Assembly (NCBI RefSeq): GCF_023195925.1
Contig: NZ_JALPRE010000011.1
Location: forward strand, 124,001-188,000
DNA: 64,000 bases
Direction: 5' to 3'
Source: Aquimarina acroporae
GTDB taxonomy: Bacteria > Bacteroidota > Bacteroidia > Flavobacteriales > Flavobacteriaceae
Position numbers and translations under genes: made by a program. Shown here piece by piece: positions 17,839 through 27,653 of this stretch (position 1 is its first letter; every line of letters starts with the position of its first letter). The notes beneath the pieces are model-generated. The model searched no databases, was not told where the DNA came from, and saw nothing but the letters and a program-made list of their open reading frames with translations.

Positions 17839-20349
17839 CTACTCTACTCGCAGACTATTAATGGGATTAGACATTGCTATTTTCATAGTTTGAAAACTTA
17901 CTGTTGCAATCGTAATGATTACCGCGCTAAGTGCAGCAATACCGAATACCCAAAATTCTATAGGGGTTTTATATGCAAAGTTTTCTAACCATTCCTGAAC
18001 AAGGAAATAAGCTACGGGAGAAGCGAGAACGATCGCGATTAAAATAAGCTTAGTAAACTCAGAAGAAAAAAGCATTGCCAGCTCTGAAACTTTGGCACCA
18101 AGAACTTTTCTGATTCCCAGCTCCTTTACCCGCTGTTCTGCAGAAAAGGCTGCTAACCCAAATAATCCCAGACATGCAATTACCAAAGCCAAAATGGTAA
18201 AAATATTCAGAATAACTGCCATTCTCTGTTCAGATTTAAAGGTAGCATCAAACTCCTGGTCCAAAAAGCTATATTCAAACAATACCGAGGGATCCATAAC
18301 TGCTATTTCTTCTTGTATAGCATCGATCAATGATTGCAGTTCTCCCGAGGTTTTTACAGATTTATCATCAAATCTAGCGGCCAAAAAAGTGCGGCCTCTT
18401 CCATAATTCCAAACCCAATCATTATCTTGATGTAGAATAACAAGCGGCCCTATTTCTTTTTTGGTAGAACTAAAGTTGAAATTTTTAACCACTCCCAATA
18501 CTTCCATTTTATCAGCGCTTTCATTGGTCATAGCTACATACTTTCCTATTGGAGAGTCTGTAGCAAAGGTTTCCTTTGTACCCCAACCCAAAATCTTAAC
18601 CGCCTCTTCATTTAAAACTACTCCATACTTATCATTCTCACGAAGAGGATCAAAATTACGGCCGGCCAAAAACTCCAGACCCAAAAGGTCTAAGAAATCA
18701 CCTTCGGTACGCACATCTTCAAAATGTAATGCAGGGTTTTCTGGACCAAAAGCACGGTACTTATCTCCAGAAGTAACATTAGGCGGAATCCCAAAGGAAA
18801 GACCAACATTTGTAAATGCCGGATTCGTTTTTAGCTTCTCTTTAAGTGTCTCTACCTTGTCTCCCAGTTGTTCGACATTGTGAATTTGTAGTACATTATC
18901 TTTTAGCAACCCTAAATCTAAATTAGAGGTATACGACAACTGCTTTTGAACAAAAAATGCACATATAATTAAGGCAATCGAGATAGTAAACTGAAATACC
19001 ACCAAACCGTTTCGCAAGTTTTTACCTTTAAAAACTGAAGTTACCTTTCCTTTTAGCGTTTCAATAGGTTTAAAGGCTGATAGATAAAAAGCAGGATAGC
19101 TTCCAGAAAACAACCCTAGAAGTAACACAAACGATAGTAATAAAATCACAAAAATAGGATTGCCTAATACTGGTAACAGTGATAGTTCTTTATCTGCAAT
19201 AGCATTAAACCCACCCAATAAAAACTGAACCAGAATAATAGCAAAAACAGTACTTAACGCTACAAACAATGTAGATTCAAGAATGAACTGCTTAATCAAT
19301 CTTTTCCTTTCAGACCCCAATACTTTGCGTATCCCAACTTCTTTCGCTCTTTTTGAAGATCTTGCTGTGGAAAGGTTCATAAAATTAATACAGCACAGAA
19401 AAAGAATCAAGATACCAATAGCACTAAATATTTTTACAAACTGCGGATTTCCATTTGGGCCAAATAGATGAGCTTCGGGATCATTAGACAGATATACTTC
19501 TCGTAAGGGCTGAAGGTGCAATTGCCATTTTTTACCATCGGTAAATTCTTCATAAGACTGACTAAACAATCGCTCAGTGGTTAGTGCCGCCCATTTAGGT
19601 GGAATAGCTTGAATTTTATCTTCCAGAGCCATAGCATCGGTTCCTTCTTTGACCACCCCATAAGTTGAAAATCCTGTCCAGGCCCACAACCAATTTTGCC
19701 GATCTAATCGCTGTTGAATAGTAGATAACGATATTAGAATATCAAATTCTAAATGAGAATTATTAGGTAGATTTTCAAGCACCGCAGTCACCGTAAAAAT
19801 ACTCCACTCTCCCTTAGACTCACGCACCTCTAGTTTTTTACCTATAGGATCTTCACTACCAAAATAACGTTGTGCCGTTTTTTGAGTAATAACCATGCTA
19901 TTGGGTTCTTTGAGAGCGGTTTGCACATCTCCTTTTTCAAACTGAAAAGAGAAAACATCGAAAAAATTGTCTTCGGCCAAAAACGACTTTTCTTCTTTAA
20001 ACATATCTCTATCATCATTTTGGCTTTTTCGTCGAACTGTTTGAGCTCCGGAATTTAGGATACGGGTAACTTCTTCAAATTCTGGAGCATCCTGTCTTAA
20101 GGCAACAGCTACATTTGGTCCTGTAGATGCGTATTGCTTATTCCAGTCACCCCAAATATAAGATTGATTCACCCTGTAAATACGATCTCCTTTTTCATGA
20201 AACGTATCATAAGTCATTTCGCTATACACATATAGACCTATCATAAAACAACTAGCTATGCCAATTGTTAAGCCTAATATGTTGAGAAAAGTGAATTGCT
20301 TTTCTCGGATCAAATTCCTCCAGATAATCTTGAAATAATTCTTAAGCAT
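17839..20349 (-). CDS. FtsX/MacB-type ABC permease (array member 7)
   Basis: 836 residues, sister of the gene at 15310. FtsX motifs EVGIRKVLGS 337-346 and ELGIRKVLGA 743-752. NQSYIWGDWNKQ (61-72) and GPNGNP (297-302) match its sister. The two proteins align with hardly any gap in the first periplasmic domain, so this pair is the most recent visible duplication in the array. It is preceded by a TCAATCAAAAAA leader, which its sister lacks. Ends LRVE. Confidence 0.9.
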   Translation of the reverse strand: MLKNYFKIIWRNLIREKQFTFLNILGLTIGIASCFMIGLYVYSEMTYDTFHEKGDRIYRVNQSYIWGDWNKQYASTGPNVAVALRQDAPEFEEVTRILNSGAQTVRRKSQNDDRDMFKEEKSFLAEDNFFDVFSFQFEKGDVQTALKEPNSMVITQKTAQRYFGSEDPIGKKLEVRESKGEWSIFTVTAVLENLPNNSHLEFDILISLSTIQQRLDRQNWLWAWTGFSTYGVVKEGTDAMALEDKIQAIPPKWAALTTERLFSQSYEEFTDGKKWQLHLQPLREVYLSNDPEAHLFGPNGNPQFVKIFSAIGILILFLCCINFMNLSTARSSKRAKEVGIRKVLGSERKRLIKQFILESTLFVALSTVFAIILVQFLLGGFNAIADKELSLLPVLGNPIFVILLLSFVLLLGLFSGSYPAFYLSAFKPIETLKGKVTSVFKGKNLRNGLVVFQFTISIALIICAFFVQKQLSYTSNLDLGLLKDNVLQIHNVEQLGDKVETLKEKLKTNPAFTNVGLSFGIPPNVTSGDKYRAFGPENPALHFEDVRTEGDFLDLLGLEFLAGRNFDPLRENDKYGVVLNEEAVKILGWGTKETFATDSPIGKYVAMTNESADKMEVLGVVKNFNFSSTKKEIGPLVILHQDNDWVWNYGRGRTFLAARFDDKSVKTSGELQSLIDAIQEEIAVMDPSVLFEYSFLDQEFDATFKSEQRMAVILNIFTILALVIACLGLFGLAAFSAEQRVKELGIRKVLGAKVSELAMLFSSEFTKLILIAIVLASPVAYFLVQEWLENFAYKTPIEFWVFGIAALSAVIITIATVSFQTMKIAMSNPINSLRVE

Positions 20350-20373
20350 GATGTATGTTTTTTGATTGAATTC

Positions 20374-22794
20374 TTATTCATCTCTAAGCGCATCTACCGG
20401 ATTTGCATTTGCAGCTACAAAGCTTTGCCAACTTACTGTGAGTAAAGTGATAAGCAAGGCGCTAATGCCTGCCAGTACGAAGATCCACCAACTAATTGAA
20501 GTTTTTATCGCAAAATTCTCTAACCAGGAATTCATAGCGTACCAGGAAATTGGAATAGCAATAAAAAATGCGATCCCCACCCACTTAATAAAATCGATAT
20601 TAAGTAGTTTTAATATTTTGAAAATACTGGCTCCGTTTACCTTTCTTATGCCAATTTCTTTTTTGCGTTGTATACAGGTATAGGAAGTAAGACCAAATAA
20701 CCCAAGCGCCGCAATAAAAATGGCTAATGCTGTAAATACTTTAAAAGCATCACTAAACTTATTATCTTCTTCATATTGTGCCTGAAATTTTTGATCTATA
20801 AACGTGTAATTAAATGTACTCTCGGGGAAAGTTGTATTCCATCTATTTTGAAGTTCATTAATAATCGAATTAAACCCTGCCACAGAAGTAATTCCTGCAT
20901 CGAGTTTTACCAATAGCACATCACTCGTTGGTGAATGACGCAGTACCATAGGTTCGACCGGATTTTTCAATCCAAAATGATGATAATCCTTAATGACTCC
21001 TGCAATATTCCATTCTCGACCCCAAAATTTTACCTTCTTATAAATAGCGTCTTCAACATTGGTAATACCTACTTCTTTTACAAACTCAGCATTTACAACA
21101 ATGTCATTACTGTACTTTTTGACATTCTCTTTAAACCCTTGTCCTGCCAAAAACTCTATCCCCATTACTTCAAAATAATCTGGGTTCACTTCATAATTAT
21201 ACCAAACCTTTTGCTCATTCAACGTACCATCTGGGTAAGTCATACCCATAAAAGAAGACAAATTATCATACCCATCTCCAGGGTATGTATTTGATAAAGC
21301 CGTTTTGGTAACGGTTGGCATTTTTTTGAGTTCATCCATCAAGAAACCATAGTCTCTTCTTAATAATGAGTCTGTAGAAGCATTTAATATTTCTCCTTTT
21401 ATGGCTATCACATTATTCAGATCTGAACCAATGGGTTGCTCCTGCATAAAGTTAATCTGTTTGGTAACTACTATTGTACCAATTAATAGTACAATTGTGG
21501 CAAGAAATTGAGTAATGATTAAGCCCTTTCGAATATGCAACCCTTGCGCCGAAGTTCTTATTTTTCCCTTTAGCGCTTTTGACGGAGAGTAACTACTTAA
21601 TACAATTGCCGGGTAAAGCCCTGCCAATATCATTCCCAATAGAATTATCCCTAAAATAGGAAGTAACTGTAAGGCTCCCTCAACATCAAAATTCATGGCT
21701 TTGCCAGTAAAATTGTTATATGCAGGCAGAACAATTACAGCTAGAATAACTGCAATAATAATAGCCAATACATTCAGAATTACAGATTCTAATAATGATT
21801 GTACAATCAATTGTCTTTTTTGTGCACCTGCTACCTTTCTAATTCCTATTTCTTTGGCTCTTTCTAGTGATTTTGTTGTAGACAAGTTGATATAATTAAG
21901 CCAAGAGAGAATTAAAATTATAAATGCAATTGCGGTTAAAAACTTCACTCGCATAGCACTACCATTGGCTTCGGCCTCGTAAGGTTTGTTAGAATAAAGA
22001 TGAATATCTTCTATAGGTTCAATATTCATACGCTCATCATTAACTTCTTCTAATCCGCGATCGAGTATTTTTTGTTGAAGTACTGCCCCATCAGCCTTCT
22101 CATCAATTAGTATATAAGTGTAGAATGTATTGTTGTTCCAACTGGGTTTTTTAATAGTTTCACTAATAGCTCCCCAATTAGCCATGGTGCTATATGAAAT
22201 CAGGTAATTGATTTTAAAATGAGAGTTTTTAGGTTGATCTTTTAGAACTCCAGTTATGGTAAATGTAGCAGGAACCCCGCTATAAACTTGAATTGTTTTA
22301 CCTACAGGGTTTTGATTCCCAAAAAACTTATTAGCCAAAGTTTCGGTTAATACAATCGTATTTGGTTCTTTGAGCGCCGTATTCACATCGCCGTTCAAGA
22401 GATTTTTATTAAAGACTTCAAAATAACTTGCATCTGCAATACACCCATTATCACTTTGTAAAATATGATCTTGAGTTCTTAGAGTTGTCTTTCCTAATCG
22501 ATAAAAACGAAGGTAGTCTACTACTTCACTAAACTCCTTTTTTAAAGTAGGACCAACCAGATTATAGGTTTGTGCATCTCCGGCAGCATAGGCATCTCCG
22601 GTAAGATAATCCATATAAACTCTATATACGTTTTCTGAACCATCAAATTTATCATAGCTTCGTTCGTATCCTACATAAAGCATTATCAAAATAAAAGAAG
22701 CTACCCCAATGGCTAAGCCAGATATATTGATAAATGAATACCGTTTGTTCTTTAAAAGATACCTTAATGCTATTTTAAAATATAACGTATACAT
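20374..22794 (-). CDS. FtsX/MacB-type ABC permease (array member 6)
   Basis: 806 residues. The N-terminus (MYTLYFKIALRYLLKNK) departs from the KIAWRN start common to the array, but the Tyr47-Asp48 register is kept. FtsX motifs EIGIRKVAGA 315-324 and EIGIRKVNGA 713-722 both carry a substitution just before the Gly-Ala. The second periplasmic domain is about ten residues longer than in most members. A TCATCAAAAAA leader precedes the ATG. Ends LRDE, the only Asp at this position. Confidence 0.9.
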   Translation of the reverse strand: MYTLYFKIALRYLLKNKRYSFINISGLAIGVASFILIMLYVGYERSYDKFDGSENVYRVYMDYLTGDAYAAGDAQTYNLVGPTLKKEFSEVVDYLRFYRLGKTTLRTQDHILQSDNGCIADASYFEVFNKNLLNGDVNTALKEPNTIVLTETLANKFFGNQNPVGKTIQVYSGVPATFTITGVLKDQPKNSHFKINYLISYSTMANWGAISETIKKPSWNNNTFYTYILIDEKADGAVLQQKILDRGLEEVNDERMNIEPIEDIHLYSNKPYEAEANGSAMRVKFLTAIAFIILILSWLNYINLSTTKSLERAKEIGIRKVAGAQKRQLIVQSLLESVILNVLAIIIAVILAVIVLPAYNNFTGKAMNFDVEGALQLLPILGIILLGMILAGLYPAIVLSSYSPSKALKGKIRTSAQGLHIRKGLIITQFLATIVLLIGTIVVTKQINFMQEQPIGSDLNNVIAIKGEILNASTDSLLRRDYGFLMDELKKMPTVTKTALSNTYPGDGYDNLSSFMGMTYPDGTLNEQKVWYNYEVNPDYFEVMGIEFLAGQGFKENVKKYSNDIVVNAEFVKEVGITNVEDAIYKKVKFWGREWNIAGVIKDYHHFGLKNPVEPMVLRHSPTSDVLLVKLDAGITSVAGFNSIINELQNRWNTTFPESTFNYTFIDQKFQAQYEEDNKFSDAFKVFTALAIFIAALGLFGLTSYTCIQRKKEIGIRKVNGASIFKILKLLNIDFIKWVGIAFFIAIPISWYAMNSWLENFAIKTSISWWIFVLAGISALLITLLTVSWQSFVAANANPVDALRDE

Positions 22795-22813
22795 AATCTG
22801 CTTTTTTGATGAT

Positions 22814-25192
22814 TTATTCGGATTTTAAGCTTTTAATAGGGTTTTGTAATATGGCAGAGAATATTTTTCCACTCACAGAAATAAGAACTATAAATAAGGC
22901 TAATACTGCTGAAACAAGTACATAAGCAAGTTTAACATCTTCATGGTAAGGAAAAATACCTATCATTTGATTTGCAATAAAGTAAATTGTTAAAAGGCCC
23001 AAAACCGCTGCGATACTAAATAGCAAAAGGTATTCTTTTACAATGATTAGAAATATACTTTTAACGTTTGCCCCTAACACCTTACGAATAGCAATCATTT
23101 TCTGTTGAGATTTTGTAGAAAATGAAACCAGGCTATACAGACCGAGCACTGCTAATAAAATAGCCAGTAAAGAGAAAAAGATAAAAATATTGATCATTCC
23201 CTTCAAGGATCTTAAAAAGATACCATCTAAATCTTCGTCTAAAAAACTAAATTCGATAGGTCTATCTGGAAAACTATCGTTGAAAACAGTGTTTACCCAA
23301 GCTTGCATTTCTGCTCTTTTCTCTGAATTCACTTTTATGCTGATGGTTTTACCGCCTATCTCATTATCCATAACCAAAATCATTGGTGGAATTTTCTTAA
23401 AAGCCGTATAATCATTGAAATCTTTAACAACTCCTATTACTTTATATCGGTCATTTCCAATTCCTTTACCTATAGCTTTTTTCCAGCCAAATAGCTCCAG
23501 CGCTGTTTGATTAATGATGCATGCTTTTTGTGAATCGGTTGCATATTTTTCAGAAAAATCTCTCCCTTCTATCAGTTGCATTTTGTAGGTTTTCAAAAAA
23601 TCATAATCTACACCATGGGATCTTAGAACTACCTTTTCATTAGGCTCTCCTCCTTCCCAATTTACTCGGTATTGCCTACCCCCAGTAAATGGACCAGAAT
23701 CTGAAATTGAATAGTGCGTTATATTTGGGTTCTCAAGCAGTACCCCCCCAAGAGTTTCAAGTTTTTCTTTTTCTTCAAGGGTACTTGCACTTATTCGTGA
23801 AACCAATAAATCTCCCTTCTCAAATCCCATATCGCGTTGCTCGATATACTTAAATTGTTGAATTATTAATATGGAAACAAATACCATTGGCATTACCAGT
23901 ATTAATTGAAAAACAACCAATGCTTTTCTTAACCCAGACCTCCGTTTTATTGAAGCATTTCCTTGAAGGAAAGAGGAAATTTTTAAAGAGGATAAAAATA
24001 TAACTGGGTATAACCCCGCTAAAACTCCAGCTAGTAATACTCCAATTGCAGCATACACAAAAAAGGGCCAGTCCTGAGCAAAAACAATCGATATATTCTT
24101 GCCAACAACTTCGTTAAAAACGGGAAGAAATAACAATACCAACCCTATCGAAAGAACAAATGAAATTGATACCATAAAAAGTGATTCTACCACAAACTGA
24201 TATCTTAAATGTCTTTTGGTACTTCCTAACACTTTTTTAATACCAATTTCGAGCTCTCGATTCATTACCTGAGCTGTTGATGAATTGATATAATTAAACA
24301 ATGTAATAATTCCGGTAAAAATTACTACCGAAAGAAAAAGGTACAACACAATCATATCACTACGATTTCCCCCTCCCCCTCTTACTTTTGAAGTTTTCAT
24401 GTATATATCGCCAACAGGTCTTAGCATCAACTCTTCTCTAATCCCATCTTCTAGGGAGATATGACTCGATAAAAAACCTTTTATCTTTTCAGAAACTTCA
24501 TCAACAGATGCTTTTTGATCTAATACCACATAAATCGTAGCGTTATGATCTCCCCAGCCTCCATTCTTGGCATTTCCAGTTTCTGTTTCATAGGAACTAA
24601 AGGAAAGTAAGTAGTCGAATTTTAAATGAGAGTTATCCGGATAATCGATAAATACTCCAGTCACTACATACTCGTGTTTTTTATTTAGTTGTACTGTTTT
24701 TCCAATAATACTTTGGTCAGGAGAAAGCTTTTGAGCCAGCGACTCAGATACGGCTATACTCATAGGGTTTAGTAATGCACTTTTTTTATCTCCCTCAAGG
24801 AAATCTAGAGTAAACAATTCTAAAAACTTATGATCTGCAAACAAACCATTCTTTTCATGATACATAACATCATTGAAACCCAAATAATTTGAAGTATTTT
24901 TAATGCTTGTGGCCTCGATGATTTCGGGGAAAGATTTAGGAAGTTCTTCAGACAACCTATACGAATTACTATCCCAAATTGAATTCTGATTATTACTAAT
25001 AGAAGCTCTTTCTACCCTAAAAAGGTTGTCATAATTTGCATGAAAAGCATCATAACTACTCTCATGATTAATATAAAAGAGCATAAAAATCACCGCCGCA
25101 AGACCTATCGTAAGTCCTCCAATATTTACCAAAGAGTACCCTTTGTACCTCTTTACATTTCTCCAGGCAATTTTGATATAGTTTTTTAGCAT
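22814..25192 (-). CDS. FtsX/MacB-type ABC permease (array member 5, most divergent)
   Basis: 792 residues, the shortest and most divergent member. The first FtsX motif is EIGIKKVLGS (315-324); the second reads MIAIRKVLGA (699-708), losing the acidic residue and glycine kept by most others. A glycine-rich loop (RGGGGNRSD, 271-279) sits just before the second membrane segment. The C-terminal membrane module lacks the aromatic WLENFAYK-like stretch of its siblings, having IGIFPYHEDV instead, yet the 94-residue distance to the end is unchanged. It may have a different coupling or partner. Ends LKSE. Confidence 0.88.
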   Translation of the reverse strand: MLKNYIKIAWRNVKRYKGYSLVNIGGLTIGLAAVIFMLFYINHESSYDAFHANYDNLFRVERASISNNQNSIWDSNSYRLSEELPKSFPEIIEATSIKNTSNYLGFNDVMYHEKNGLFADHKFLELFTLDFLEGDKKSALLNPMSIAVSESLAQKLSPDQSIIGKTVQLNKKHEYVVTGVFIDYPDNSHLKFDYLLSFSSYETETGNAKNGGWGDHNATIYVVLDQKASVDEVSEKIKGFLSSHISLEDGIREELMLRPVGDIYMKTSKVRGGGGNRSDMIVLYLFLSVVIFTGIITLFNYINSSTAQVMNRELEIGIKKVLGSTKRHLRYQFVVESLFMVSISFVLSIGLVLLFLPVFNEVVGKNISIVFAQDWPFFVYAAIGVLLAGVLAGLYPVIFLSSLKISSFLQGNASIKRRSGLRKALVVFQLILVMPMVFVSILIIQQFKYIEQRDMGFEKGDLLVSRISASTLEEKEKLETLGGVLLENPNITHYSISDSGPFTGGRQYRVNWEGGEPNEKVVLRSHGVDYDFLKTYKMQLIEGRDFSEKYATDSQKACIINQTALELFGWKKAIGKGIGNDRYKVIGVVKDFNDYTAFKKIPPMILVMDNEIGGKTISIKVNSEKRAEMQAWVNTVFNDSFPDRPIEFSFLDEDLDGIFLRSLKGMINIFIFFSLLAILLAVLGLYSLVSFSTKSQQKMIAIRKVLGANVKSIFLIIVKEYLLLFSIAAVLGLLTIYFIANQMIGIFPYHEDVKLAYVLVSAVLALFIVLISVSGKIFSAILQNPIKSLKSE

Positions 25193-25210
25193 TACTGTTT
25201 TTTTGATGAA

Positions 25211-27628
25211 TTACTCTGTTCTTAGACTCTTTACTGGGTTTTGTAGTGCTGCTTTTACAGTACCAAAGCTTATAGTAGCAATAGCGATACCCAAAGCCAC
25301 CATTCCTGCTCCTAAAAACAACCAAATATTTAGATCCATTCTAAAAGAATATTTCTCAAGCCACAAGTTAGCATACCACCAAGCAACCGGTACCACAATA
25401 ACAAATGCAACTATAACTAATTTCACAAAGTCCTTGGCCAACAATACTACTAATGAAGGAACATTGGCACCTACTACCTTTCGAACTCCTATTTCTTTTG
25501 TACGTTTATTCACCACCAACAATGAAATTGCCAATAACCCTATACAACTAAGAAGGATTGAAATGATAGCTCCGCTAGTTATGATGGTGATCATAATTCG
25601 CTCTCTTCTAAAAGTTCTATCTATATTCTCATCAAGAAAAGATCCTATAAATTCGGAGTTTGGTTCCAATTTTGACCATGTATCTTTTATAATATCATAA
25701 CTCTTAGAAATGTTTGAAGATGCAATTTTAATATATGCATATCTCACCTCTTTTTGACTGGTCATAAACAGACTAAGCGGTTCTATTTCTTTGTCTAAAT
25801 CTCTAAAATTAAAATCTTTGACGACTCCAATAATCGTATGCTGTATGCTATCACTAATAACACTCAGACGTTTGCCCAAAGGTTCAGGCTCTTGCAATTC
25901 TTGAACCATTGCTTCATTAATAACGACAGATAAGCTATCGGTAGCAAAACTTGGATCAAATGATCTTCCATCGAGCAGTTCTATATCCAAAGTTTCTAGA
26001 TAATCATAATCTACAATGAGCATATGGGTTCCCACTTGTCTATTTTTATAATCGAACCCAGATGAACTCGTGTATCGGCTTCCATCTCTACCTCTTCCTA
26101 GGTTATTATCTGAAGCAGTAATACTTATAATTTCAGGATGATTTTTTAATTCTTCTCTCAATAGTTTTATAACCTTATATCCATCTTTTTTACCATTTAA
26201 CGGCACTGAAATTACTTGCTCTTTATTAAACCCTAAATCCTTGTTTCGCATGTATTGCAATTGACCCCAAAGCACAAAACTTCCGCTTATTAGTAGAATT
26301 ACAATGGCAAACTGCACGATCATAAGTAGGTCCCTCACCTTATCTCTTCCGTTAACCTGTATTTTTCCTTTTAGCGCCTGTAAGGTCCCTAATTTACTGA
26401 GTAGAAGCGCAGGGTATCCTCCCGCAACAGCTGTAATAATGAAGAAAACAAAAACCAGCACTGCAATGGTTAAAACAGAGAGTGTATTGGTAAAGGTTGC
26501 ACCAGTATTAAATAAAGATTTAAATTCATCCAATAGCAATACACTTAACAACCCACCCAAAAGCAGCGTAGCTATAAAAACCAAAATACTTTCACTCCAA
26601 AATTGCATGAATACATGTTTCTTTGCAGCTCCCAGTGTTTTTCGCATTCCTATTTCCTGCAGCCTGGAAGTGCTTTTGGCTATGCTCATGTTTACAAAAT
26701 TTACACAAGCTATAAAAAGTAATAAGATGGCTATTCCTAAAACAACATATGGTAGTGCTCTACTTACAACAAGTTCACCTCTTTGATATGAAGTAAAATA
26801 AAGGTCTTTAAAAGGGTGTAACTTTAGTTGTACATATTCTCCAAACTCATTAACCGAAGCTCCATCTCTTTTTGCGTTTTCGATTGGTCCCGAAAAATGA
26901 AGATTCATAAAAGCTCTGGAACTTTCTTCAAACTGCTTCGCAGAAACTCCATTCTCAAGTTGCACATATACCTCATGATTAGAGTGATCCCACTCATCTT
27001 TAAGATAATCATATCGAGGTGCACTTTGGAAATTAGCTAAAATTTCAAATTCAACACTACTGTTATCAGGAATATCTTTTAAAACGGCACTAACCGCAAA
27101 AGGTTGTTTATTTCCCTCAAGAAATAGATTTATCGTTTTACCGATAACATCTGTAGTTCCAAATGCAATTTTGGCCATTTTTTGTGTTATGGCTACTGTA
27201 TTTTTATCTTTTATGACTGTTTTTGTATCTCCGCGCTCTACAGGAAATGAAAACATCTGCAGAAACTCCGGATCTACCCAACTAATATCTGCGGTTATTT
27301 CTTTATCATCAAGCAATACGAGTATACCGCCATCAAGATACCTTGATACTTTATGTACACCTGGTACTTCCTCTTTTAAAGCTGGTGCTAGAGGCATGGG
27401 TTGAGAAGTGTAAATATCTGACCCTTCTGGTATTTGCCAATTGGCATATACTTGATAAACCTCATCACCATGTTCATGAAAATCATCATAAGAAAGTTCA
27501 AAAAACGCAGCCATACTCAATAATATGGCTACTCCAAATGCAACTGATAATCCAATTACATTCAGAATTGTAAACGACCTGTTTTTCCAGAGAGATCGCC
27601 AGGCTATTTTGATATAGTTCTTAAACAT
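25211..27628 (-). CDS. FtsX/MacB-type ABC permease (array member 4)
   Basis: 805 residues. N-terminus MFKNYIKIAWRSLWKN, then an Ala/Met-rich first membrane segment (LSVAFGVAILLSMAAFF). FtsX motifs EIGMRKTLGA 325-334 and EIGVRKVVGA 712-721. The residues before the second motif read LVVNKRTK, where most members have an EQR or QRK sequence. A TCATCAAAAAAA leader precedes its ATG. Same eight-segment topology as the others. Ends LRTE. Confidence 0.9.
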   Translation of the reverse strand: MFKNYIKIAWRSLWKNRSFTILNVIGLSVAFGVAILLSMAAFFELSYDDFHEHGDEVYQVYANWQIPEGSDIYTSQPMPLAPALKEEVPGVHKVSRYLDGGILVLLDDKEITADISWVDPEFLQMFSFPVERGDTKTVIKDKNTVAITQKMAKIAFGTTDVIGKTINLFLEGNKQPFAVSAVLKDIPDNSSVEFEILANFQSAPRYDYLKDEWDHSNHEVYVQLENGVSAKQFEESSRAFMNLHFSGPIENAKRDGASVNEFGEYVQLKLHPFKDLYFTSYQRGELVVSRALPYVVLGIAILLLFIACVNFVNMSIAKSTSRLQEIGMRKTLGAAKKHVFMQFWSESILVFIATLLLGGLLSVLLLDEFKSLFNTGATFTNTLSVLTIAVLVFVFFIITAVAGGYPALLLSKLGTLQALKGKIQVNGRDKVRDLLMIVQFAIVILLISGSFVLWGQLQYMRNKDLGFNKEQVISVPLNGKKDGYKVIKLLREELKNHPEIISITASDNNLGRGRDGSRYTSSSGFDYKNRQVGTHMLIVDYDYLETLDIELLDGRSFDPSFATDSLSVVINEAMVQELQEPEPLGKRLSVISDSIQHTIIGVVKDFNFRDLDKEIEPLSLFMTSQKEVRYAYIKIASSNISKSYDIIKDTWSKLEPNSEFIGSFLDENIDRTFRRERIMITIITSGAIISILLSCIGLLAISLLVVNKRTKEIGVRKVVGANVPSLVVLLAKDFVKLVIVAFVIVVPVAWWYANLWLEKYSFRMDLNIWLFLGAGMVALGIAIATISFGTVKAALQNPVKSLRTE

Positions 27629-27653
27629 TACTGTTGTTTTTTTGATTGATTAT

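Noticed and set aside
17380..18883. Long plus-strand open frames inside the permease genes (also at 26304-26786 and 33665-34045)
   Set aside because: They lie antisense to clearly coding permease sequence and their products are low-complexity and unlike any protein; they are shadows of conserved coding frames.
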